Shown: piece after piece, positions 53,076-61,912 of the stretch
How positions within the stretch are numbered: position 1 is the stretch's first letter
Layout: every line of letters begins with the position of its first letter
Source: Trypanosoma brucei gambiense DAL972
Taxonomy: Eukaryota; Euglenozoa; Kinetoplastea; Trypanosomatida; Trypanosomatidae
NCBI RefSeq assembly: GCF_000210295.1
Contig: NC_026736.1
Coordinates: 124,001-188,000, forward strand
DNA: 64,000 bases
Direction of reading: 5' to 3'
Program-made: the position numbers and the translations under genes
Notes under the pieces: model-generated
Seen by the model: only the letters and a program-made list of their open reading frames with translations
Told to the model about the DNA's origin: nothing
Database searches by the model: none

Positions 53076-54557
53076 ATGTTTTCGGGTTCTGAAGGCAGCG
53101 TTCGAACGGATGACACCAACGTTGAACCTCCGCCAATACCGAAAACTCGCGGCCCGTTACTTTTTGAAGGTGTGAGGTTGGCGGGCGGCCCCCCGCGCAG
53201 AACACCCAAAAGATCGTGCTCTCGTTACTTTTCTGTAACCAGGAAAACGACTTCTGCGGGGACAGATGAGTGTGAACATGCGCCACCAGGGTTTTCATTA
53301 GTTAATACACCAAGCACACAAGATGTTTCCCCCTCAGCGAAAATGGAACTGCCGTGCAGTGCTGCTGCCCATTATGATGATGACGATGATGATGATGATA
53401 TTATACCATCGACTGCCCCACTTCCGACACCGCACCCGGTGATGCACAGAGTTTTAGCAACAGGACAACCCAATGGAGTGTCGCGGTTGTTGCCATTTGA
53501 TGAATATGTTGTTGAGGAAGTGACACCGAGAAAATGTAGCAGCATTTCAGCAGATACAAGTGGTGCCGCGCCCTCCACCCCGCAAGGCACTGAACTAAGA
53601 GAAGTTACACAGGTGGAAGAACAATCACCGCTTCCCGCGGTTCCAGAGATGTGTGAGTCGCCAACACGATTTACGCTTGGTCCACGACTACCGGTAAATG
53701 GGGAAAAGGTCCGTATGGATTTTTATTTTCTCCAACAGGAAGTTGATGCGTGGGCAAAACCTATCGAAACGACAGCCGACGTCGAGTGGCACAAACAGCA
53801 CCTACAAGAAACGAGGGTCGCAATGCGTTCCCTGCTGCATGAGTTGGAAGTACTTATAGCGAGAGAAGCCGCAGAACATGAGCGGTTGTGCATTGCGAGG
53901 GGGTTCAGTGCAATGGAATCCACCAGTGATGGCAAATGCACTTATGCGGGTGAAACCGATGTTGTGAGTAAAACTAGAGGCAAGGAATGGAAACAAGAGG
54001 AATTAGAAGCGCTGGAGGCGTGGCGGGTGGAAAAGGGGGCACTTTTGGCACAAAAGTCAAAATTGCTTCGCGAGCACCAGGAGTTGCAATACCGTTTGCG
54101 CTCTCATTTAAGTGGTAGCGCTACTGGAAGAGTGACACCATCACCAAATACTAGCGTTAGCAGAAGTAACAAAAGTAGGGGAGATGAGGGAAATATCGGT
54201 GGGATGTCGACTCCACTCGATAACGGCGTGGCGCAATTACGGCTTGAAATCAGTGAGATGAATGCCAAGTTAAAGAAACTTGAAGATGCATACAAAGTTC
54301 TTCATGACAACCAACAATGGCGTCAGGGAGAGTTTGATGATGAATATGGCGCGTTATGTCGTGCGCTCGCCACAGCAACGGCTGGAGAAATAAACAACCG
54401 CACGGCTTTGCAAGATACCATTAGGGAGGCGGAAGGTGTGCGGGCAAATTGTCTCAGGCAAGGTGATGCATCGCTTGTATCTCTAATGGAGCGTGGTTTG
54501 AGCGAAGCTAAAGCAGCTCTTAAATGCCACGACACCGAGCAATACGAAACTAAGTGA
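53076..54557 (+). CDS. Coiled-coil hypothetical protein with an acidic Asp run
   Basis: 493 residues from the ATG at 53076. I do not recognise a family. The first ~200 residues are Ser/Pro/Thr-rich and disordered, with an eight-Asp run coded by a GAT/GAC microsatellite (53376-53399). From about residue 215 the chain is helical: VDAWAKPIETTADVEWHKQHL, then LLHELEVLIAREAAEHERL, LEALEAWRVEKGALLAQKSK and LRLEISEMNAKLKKLEDAY with heptad character. A Ser-rich insert (residues ~350-380) splits the coiled-coil part. No membrane segment. The mixture of a disordered head and coiled coil is common in flagellar and basal-body proteins, but nothing specific points to a function. Confidence 0.72.
   Translation: MFSGSEGSVRTDDTNVEPPPIPKTRGPLLFEGVRLAGGPPRRTPKRSCSRYFSVTRKTTSAGTDECEHAPPGFSLVNTPSTQDVSPSAKMELPCSAAAHYDDDDDDDDIIPSTAPLPTPHPVMHRVLATGQPNGVSRLLPFDEYVVEEVTPRKCSSISADTSGAAPSTPQGTELREVTQVEEQSPLPAVPEMCESPTRFTLGPRLPVNGEKVRMDFYFLQQEVDAWAKPIETTADVEWHKQHLQETRVAMRSLLHELEVLIAREAAEHERLCIARGFSAMESTSDGKCTYAGETDVVSKTRGKEWKQEELEALEAWRVEKGALLAQKSKLLREHQELQYRLRSHLSGSATGRVTPSPNTSVSRSNKSRGDEGNIGGMSTPLDNGVAQLRLEISEMNAKLKKLEDAYKVLHDNQQWRQGEFDDEYGALCRALATATAGEINNRTALQDTIREAEGVRANCLRQGDASLVSLMERGLSEAKAALKCHDTEQYETK
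53376..53399 (+). repeat. GAT/GAC microsatellite coding for Asp8
   Basis: Eight codons (GAT or GAC) within the coiled-coil gene. Repeat length may vary between strains, changing the number of Asp residues without shifting the frame. Confidence 0.8.
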
Positions 54558-55298
54558 AGTTTCACATACAAATTCGGTAGACGTTCTTGCGGGGAAACGG
54601 TGTGTTTCCTTCAAAAGAGACGAAAAGGGGGGAAAATAATAAAGAACAACAACAACGACAACAAAACAAAACAAAACAAAAAAAGAAGGTGGTGTCATGA
54701 CAGGCCGGATCCTCTCCTTCTAACACCCGACTAGTTGCCCGCAAGACGTGTTTCTCAAGCAGGAGGAGATTCGGAGGGGAAAGCCTCTTGGTGTTATATG
54801 TACCTTAGTTTCCCTTCCATTCCTTTCTTGTTATTTTATTGTAATTTTTTTTCTTCTTCTGTGCACCGAGGAGCTTACTTTTTCCTTTTTTTTTTCCTCC
54901 CCCCCCCTCTCTCTTTATATATATATATATATATATAAGGGAAAAGTTGATGCTTTTCTGCCTGTGAAGATTCGGTGCTCGTCTACTTGGGTAGTGTTTT
55001 GCCGCTCCGCCGTTGTTTTGTGTTTTTGTTTTTGTTCTTTTTCTTTTTTCGAATTTCATTTACATTCATACCATTAGTTGGTCCTGTCAAATACTTTCAT
55101 TATACTAAATCTTTTATCGGTGCCTTTCTGTCTAATGACTGGAATTTTTTACAAAAAAAACTTTCTTTTCCCTATATTTGTGTAATCAGAGTGCGCGTGT
55201 ACCATACGAGCAGTGGCTAATTAAAGGGGAAAACAAACGATATATAATTATATAACCGAAAAAAAAAAATAATCATAATAAATAAATAAACAAAAAAT
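54558..55298 (+). other. Intergenic spacer
   Basis: No gene. Contains AAAAC repeats near 54660-54680, a (TA)n tract at 54916-54937 and a pyrimidine tract with AG at 55188-55189, a good acceptor for the RRM gene. The 5' UTR after it is unusually A/T-rich (AATAA repeats up to the ATG). Confidence 0.6.
54916..54937. repeat. (TA)n microsatellite
   Basis: Eleven TA units in the spacer upstream of the RRM gene. Confidence 0.85.
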
Positions 55299-56372
55299 AT
55301 GCCGGCAAAAAAGAAAGGAGGGCGTGGAAAGACGCTTAATATTGTGGACTTCAATGTTGACTACATCCCGGAGGACAATTTAGACTGGGCAGTTGTGGTG
55401 CCTCAGGAAAAAACGCAGGAGCAGGTGTTGGAAGAGAAACTTGCCAAGAGGGATTACAGTCGTACAGCCAACAATGTTCTAGTTGAAAGCGGTGGTTTCC
55501 GCGAGGCCCCATCGGAGCAAGTCACACGGCGAAGGGGAATAGAAGACCTGGAGCCACCATATGTAGCGCATTTTGGAAACCTCCGCAACGGAACAACCGA
55601 GGAGGAGTTTCTGCGTAACTTTCACGAAGATGTTGTTGTGACATCACGGCTTATTAATCAGGATGGTAAAAGTTTCGCATTTGTAGAGTTTAAAACGCCT
55701 CAGGCCCTTCTTATTGCCCTCGCGATGGACCAATCACTTGTTAAAGGGCGTAAGTTATACGTAGATTTAGCCACGCCCAAGCAGGTGGAACGGTTACGCG
55801 GCCATAGTGGTGGACTTTCTCGCCAAAATGCGGGACAACCCCAACAAAACCCTGCACTTCAGAACGTTAACTTAACTCGTGATGCGTTTGGATCTACGCA
55901 ACCGAATGAGAGGGAAAAGGATTTGGGCAGCCGTTCCGGGTTTGGAAGCCGAAACGACTTGCATGTACTATCCGACCTCTCCCGTGATACGCTAGGAACT
56001 GCTACACGACCTAATGAAGGTCTGCTCAGTCCTGTTGGTCCACCGGATTTTTCCAGTTGGCGCACGGAGGCCCCAACGGCCCAACCGGAGTTTCAACCGA
56101 CGCTGCGGGAAAACCGCCGAAGTGAAACCGATTTGGACCGTCGCCGTGGACGTGGTGGCGGTGGTGGTGGTGGAGTTAAGGGACAAAGTTTTGGAAGTCT
56201 TGCGAATTGGCGCGATGAACCGATGGTGCAGGCACCTCCAATGGTGACAGCAGCTGCTGGTGAGGGAAATGCGCCACCTGAAGAAGGCGGTGCGGGTCGT
56301 AGGAATCGCGGGCCCCCGAGGTCTTCCGCAGCACCGGCGGAACCCTGCAAGTGGGAGGAACTGCGGAGATGA
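55299..56372 (+). CDS. RRM protein resembling eIF4B/eIF4H
   Basis: 357 residues from the ATG at 55299. The N-terminus is basic (MPAKKKGGRGK). One RRM spans about residues 85-160. Its strand 1 is PPYVAHFGNLRNGT, which closely resembles the start of the eIF4B/eIF4H RRM (PPYxAFLGNLP). RNP1-like residues are in KSFAFVEF, and the domain ends RKLYVDLA. The C-terminal ~190 residues are Arg/Gly/Pro-rich with a poly-Gly run (near residue 290), suitable for RNA binding. eIF4B/4H stimulate the eIF4A helicase in translation initiation, so a similar role is plausible. No other domain is seen. It could also be a general RNA-binding protein; the eIF4B/4H match rests on one motif. Confidence 0.78.
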   Translation: MPAKKKGGRGKTLNIVDFNVDYIPEDNLDWAVVVPQEKTQEQVLEEKLAKRDYSRTANNVLVESGGFREAPSEQVTRRRGIEDLEPPYVAHFGNLRNGTTEEEFLRNFHEDVVVTSRLINQDGKSFAFVEFKTPQALLIALAMDQSLVKGRKLYVDLATPKQVERLRGHSGGLSRQNAGQPQQNPALQNVNLTRDAFGSTQPNEREKDLGSRSGFGSRNDLHVLSDLSRDTLGTATRPNEGLLSPVGPPDFSSWRTEAPTAQPEFQPTLRENRRSETDLDRRRGRGGGGGGGVKGQSFGSLANWRDEPMVQAPPMVTAAAGEGNAPPEEGGAGRRNRGPPRSSAAPAEPCKWEELRR

Positions 56373-57894
56373 GGCGACTTTCCGTTGATGTTTTTCTTTT
56401 TTCTTTTTTTCTTTTTTTAACGGAGGAAACACGACCGCATGGAGAGGGAAGGGGCGGGTTTTTCACCCAAAAGTGGATGATGGGGTGCCAAAAGATGTTT
56501 AATGCTGAGGGATTATAAATGGAAGCAAACACACAACCTTCGACAAACCGGAGGTCACCTTCAAGAGTGGCTTGAGGGGTGGGCGATGGAAAAGCAGGAT
56601 AAAAAAAAAGTGATGAGAGAGAGAGAAAAAGGAAAAATTTAAAAAAAGTTTATTAATGGAGGAATGAAGAAAGAAAGAAAGAAAGGAAAAAAAAATCAAA
56701 GAATGAAGAATGCCGTTTAACTCGTTCGATACGATCGCTGCGCACCCTCCGTCATAAATCATTTGTTCGCCCCCCCCCATGCCGCAACGAAGGGAAGTTA
56801 AGGAAAGTGTAATACCTTCATTGAAAAGAAGAGGGTTCCCGAAGCAACTGTCCAGCGTGAAAGGATCATTTTAAATGTGAATTATTTCCGCTAACAGTAA
56901 AGCGGAAGAATAATACGAAGCAACCATTCCAAAGAGGTTGCAAATGCACAGTGAACATCAAGAAATAAGTGAAAACAAAAAGGGGAGATAAAAGTAACGA
57001 CCGTGGAAATATCACATCATAAACAGTGCGTTAGGGGGGGAAGGTGATTAGAGCGTTACTTGACGTGGGGAGGAGTAATATGCGGACTAAAAATAATATA
57101 GGAATTTGTGTTCGGAAGTGATTTAAGGTATAATGAACGCGTTATGACTATCTAAGGAAGGATATGCTTGCATTGCAACATGTTTTCACACAGAAGAAGC
57201 GATTGTAAGAGGAGGGGGACCACTCTTCAAGGGGCATTAGTTTCTTTGTTTTCAACAGAGAACTTTGCAAAATCATTTTTTTTGTTAACCTCTTTTCATT
57301 CTTGTCACTCTAATTTTCCTTTCCCTCTTTCTAAGGCCACATAACACCCCATCTATTTAGCTAACAGTAAAGCAAAAAAAAAAAATGTAGATATTGGAGG
57401 CCATGAGTTTCATATGCTGCAAGGAAATCGAGGCAGTAATGGCATTCCCAGGGAAAGCGAAGAAGGAAAATATTTCTCCCAGCTTGTGGACAGATCCCAG
57501 TCGCTACGATTTCCTGCCATGATGCGGTGTTGGCGCCACCACTGCTACCACAAATGAAACCACTGATGACTATAACGTTTCACTCTTGTCGTACGAAATG
57601 TCTTGACGAAACTTATACTTCGTTTGATTCTGAGTTATTTATTCCTTCCTTCACACCCTATCATTCGTCGCCCCTTATTTACTCTTTCTGTTGGAACAAT
57701 GATGTGAATCTATCTGTGCAAATGACACCTCTAGTCTGAAACACAACATGACGCGAGCACAAATACAAGTTATCCCTGGCTGAGTAATCCAACTCCATTC
57801 TCTGCCCCTTCCCTAAGCAATTCATATTGAGTTCTCTACTGAGAGAATTCGCATATATATATTTTTTTTCTTTTTTTTCTTTACTTGTGTATTT

Positions 57895-57905
57895 GGGGGG
57901 GGGGG
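57895..57905 (+). repeat. G11 homopolymer tract
   Basis: Eleven consecutive G residues in the gene-free interval; together with the G-rich segment near 58873-58910 it marks unusual strand composition. Confidence 0.8.
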
Positions 57906-59399
57906 ATTCGCGTTCGGTCCGCGCGACCATTTGGGATGATCTTAACACGGTATCGTATACTATTTTGCCATATTTTTTTTTTTTTTGAGATGAGGCTGAA
58001 ACACTTGCCCCATCACTTGGAAACTGAAATAGCAATGGCGAACGACATGCGACGCGAATGCCCACTGTATTGTAGCGGCAATGCCTGGAGTGAGGAATGT
58101 AAGCAGTCACACGACCCCTACATCCCTCTCTCAGTTACAATTTAAGGAGGAGGTGGTGGTGGCCGGTATGTTATCACTGAGGGAATCACATTGGAAAGGA
58201 AATGCGCACATGCGTTCGTTCCTTTGTCACCTTCCCTTTTACCCTCCACTATCACCCTTTTCTTTTCCAACCCTTCCCTCATCGTCATTCCAAGCTTTCA
58301 GTGGCACAGTCATCGCTTCGTCTTTTCGGCGGTGCGAGCGCGTCCTGCCCTGTCCTGCGCCATATAATAATCTCCATCCTCAGATTCGCTTAAAACTTTA
58401 TTATCTAGAGTAATGATCTTCCCCTACCGACGAATGAAATTCCAAGTGCATCCTTGAAACTTGTGGAGAAAAATTTGGGGAAAAGGTGACCCTTTTTAGG
58501 TGCCGTGGTGGAGTCTTTATTACCATCCACTGGTGCTGCGGCCAAATCACAGTTCCCAAAAACCTCCCTGCCGGTTCCGCCGGTGCGTCTGTGCTGAAAG
58601 AAAGAAAAGGGATATTGATCGACCGCCGGGAAGCTCCACCACCGTGCCCGTGCGGGCGCTTAACTTTTGCTCAAACGTATCTCCACCAGGTCCTTGAATT
58701 CATTCCCTGAGGTTCCTTCGCCTTACATGGGAATGCTTCATTACGTGTTAAGCGGGAACTACGGCGGAGAAAGGCCTCTCCACCTTACGAACCGGCTCTC
58801 TCTCCTTTCCAAAATTCGTGTGAAAATACAGCTTCTGTGAGGACTGCTGCTTATTTTTTAATTTTTTTTTTTTGTGGGGGGGTGGGGGAGGAGGGTCGTA
58901 GGGGGCGAGGTTTTTAGCGACATTTTTGTCTTCCCTACCCTCTGCGAGTAACGAACGCATTCAACATATTCAGTGTTTAAGCCTCCATTGACGGTGGTGT
59001 TTTTTTTTTCCCATGAAGGGCGACGGCTACACAGAGTAGCGCGGACGGAAGTGATGGCGAGAAAGGCAGAAGCTCTCCCTCCGCTTCCAAGTCGCGAACT
59101 CACTTAGCATACCCGAAATCCCAGCCTCTATTAGGGCGTTCACTCTTCTACATCGTTTTTTTCACCTCCTGGAGTCTCGCAGTCCCCTCTTCATGGGGCT
59201 GAGGCCCCACTACATGGCTATTTTCCAGCCATGACCAATAGAGCGGCGTCCCGCACCGTCTTGAAACTGAATCATCCGTCCAAACGCATTCATTTTCAGC
59301 CAGATTCCCGTCGTCAATAGCAACCGCAGTTCCACGCAACGGGAAGCACTTCCCGTCTTCCCGCACCTTGAGACTAGGGTGTCCCAACCGGAGTGCAGT

Positions 59400-60960
59400 C
59401 TCCGTGAAACTGGGTCATCACTGAAATGTCAATACCTGGAGCCTCGGAAAAGGAAAATGTGGTTGTCTAAACGACTTTCTTGTGTGTGGCATGTGGTGGG
59501 GACTGTTGGGCAGCATGCCTGCCCGCGTGCAAACCCCAAGTGAGTTCGACAATGCACTGGTGGGTGCCCAAGGGGTCCGAGGTCTTGTTGCTTGCGATGC
59601 GTCGCCGGAAAAACACAAAGCACGGCCGGCTTTTGGTGTGGTCGGGGGTAAGGTTACGTGTCCGTGCCGCCGGTCAGCACCTTTCACGTTGGCGAGGTCA
59701 GTTCGTAGCACTTTGGGTGGCGGCGGACTGTGTGTGGGGACGGGCGCTTTGCTCGTATTGGGGTGTGTCCCCCCTTGCGGTATGCTCCCCAATTTAAGCA
59801 GGCCTTCAAGCAATGCAATGCACTTCGCTCGCTATCTACGCGCTATCGCACCTATATGCCAGTGATCGATCGCTTTAAGGGCGACATCCGCCTCCCTTTC
59901 CGAGCGATGCCTAACCGTTAGCACGTCCCCTGTAATGATTACTACGGGTGAGTTGGGAACCTTACGACAAGTTTGTCTCGAGAGCTACTTGTTCCACAGC
60001 TACTTCGCGATCCGTCACCCTGGCGACGCGGGCGCAAGGGCAAATGGCGGAGACGCTGAAAGCGTTCACGGGTATTATGAGGTTGGCGCTTGTGCTACAG
60101 CCCGGCCCTGACGCGGCTCGCTATCGCTGCTTGATCTCCCTTCTCTGACAACGCCCTGCGGGGGGTTTCTGTCAATCCCGGGACTGGAGGTGGGGTTTAT
60201 GTGGTTTCGGAGGGGTCATGGCGCTCTTCCGGCGTACCCTGGTGCCCCCTGGAGACCCTTCTGCGCCAACTGTCTTTGGGAACCTGTATTTGGCGTTCTA
60301 TTCCTTCTTGTCCAAGTTGTGAATGTTGTCTGACCAGCGGCGTTGCGGTTTTCCGCCTGTTCCCCTCACAAGGCAGTGTGTGTTGGGGTCCCGCCTGGAG
60401 GTCAACGGTTTCATGCAGCACAGCGTGCAGGGTCAGTAGTGTTATGGCCGGCTCTCTCCCTTGCCGGTGCCTGCTACCTTTCGTTGCCTTACTGAATATC
60501 TGTGGGAGCCGTGAGGCAGCGGTTTCCCGCGCGTCGCCGCGAAGTGTAGACCCTCTGTTGTGTTTTACATTATTGCTGCGCTCTGCGCCGTGCCCACTTC
60601 GTCGTTCGACTACTACCGTAAGCCGGTGTGTTCGTGGTGGGTGGTTTGTTGATCACTATACCGGTCTGCACATATTTGCTGCCAATGCTTCTGTATTGGA
60701 GCACCCTCTTTGATAGTTGGGAGTTTATGCACCTGTGCTATGCGTTGCGCAGGAAACTCTCGTCGCTTGTATGCTTGCATGGGGAACGCAGCGGAGGGGA
60801 ACGTGGTTGATGAATTTGCCTTAACTGGACGCTTAGGGATATGGTGTTGCGGGAGATTACTTGGTTCCGTCCACTGGCGTTGCGTAAAAACTTGGTATAA
60901 CACTCGTCGCTTCAGGCGTTTGGCCGCTTCCTCGACTCGCCAGGTTTACACCTGACGCAA
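59400..60960 (+). mobile_element. Possible decayed non-LTR retroelement (ingi/DIRE-like) coding sequence
   Basis: A GC-rich, coding-like block broken by stops and frameshifts in all frames. At 60369-60389 one frame reads SQGSVCWG. Removing two bases gives QGSVLG, the reverse-transcriptase motif of non-LTR elements. At 60797-60820 another frame reads GNVVDEFA, similar to the last RNase H motif (GNxxxDxxA). The two motifs are only about 430 bases apart, less than in an intact element, so a deletion would be needed. No poly(A) tail, target duplication or 5' hallmark was found. Trypanosome genomes carry many such degenerate elements. Evidence is weak: two short motifs and composition. Confidence 0.3.
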
Positions 60961-61912
60961 CTTGGGCAGGAGGTCCTATTTCGGCAATTACGGCGGATTG
61001 ATGCCGGTTGAGTGACGGCGCACCTTTTAAGCGTACTGAACGGTAATTCGGCGTCTCCTCGTGTACCACTGTGTGTAGGAGACGTTGATGTGTTTGAACT
61101 TACGATATTAAATATGTTCAGGACCTGTTAGAACGTTAATAAAAAAATTATGCGCCGACTTCACTCGATTGTACCAAGCGTAGGGTTTCAGAAGCAAATG
61201 TATACGTATATATTGCCCGACGGTCGTATGCTGCCACATAACGGCTTGCCCCATATAACCATTTAGCGGGGGAAGTGGTCTATCGAAAATAAGCAAAGAA
61301 AAAAAGACACGGTACGAGCGTGATGGAAAGTAAGGATGCCCTTTGGATTAGATTTTCACGCTAGATTCTCTATATTGACTGCTCATGCCATGGGTGGTTG
61401 TGGGATAACAAACAAACACAAAAAATGTGACTCCGCTACTAGCTGTTGCGCTGCATTTCATACCGCGAAGTATGGGGAATTATCTTCTTTTTCTGAAACC
61501 AAGGAAGTGCGTGCATGTGTGAGTTGCCACCTCTGCTACATATATGTTTGGATCCATAGCCAAAAGAGCGGAAAGGGTGGACTGAATTGCGCACGCATAA
61601 TGGACCAATACAAAATATTCATTCTTTCCCTACCATTGCTTATCACACCTTTTCTGTTAGTAAGAGTTATTATTGTTTGTGTTTTGATACAAATGAGATG
61701 ACATATAAACTCAACATGCTGGGGATCACAGGCGTGCGAAGGCACTGAGCGAACGGTGAACACCCAATCATTAAGTAACCAAATGTGTTATTTCCGCCTT
61801 TGTGTGTGCCGTTGTTGAGAGCACTATGTTGTGCTTTAAGGGTACCACTGTATTTTTTCTCCTTTTCGCGTATGCTCATTTACTGATTTTAATTAGTTGC
61901 AGCAAAAGAAAT

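Larger units (their letters stand above)
56373..61912 (+). other. 5.5-kb gene-free interval
   Basis: No intact gene found between two plus-strand genes. The first ~2.5 kb is UTR-like with GAAA repeats near 56665-56685, a G11 tract (57895-57905) and a G-rich block near 58873-58910. From about 59100 to 61000 the sequence becomes GC-rich and coding-like with many interruptions (listed separately). Before the EFHC1-like gene, pyrimidine-rich sequence at about 61851-61865 and an AG near 61901 form a likely acceptor. The length exceeds usual intergenic distances in the array. Confidence 0.6.

Noticed and set aside
52622..53209. 195-codon antisense ORF overlapping the start of the 493-residue gene
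   Set aside because: Runs through polypyrimidine/splice sequence and the plus-strand gene; no motif.
59148..59387. Minus-strand VWTDD motif resembling an RNase H start
   Set aside because: Opposite orientation to the RT-like motif at 60369 and too short; likely chance.
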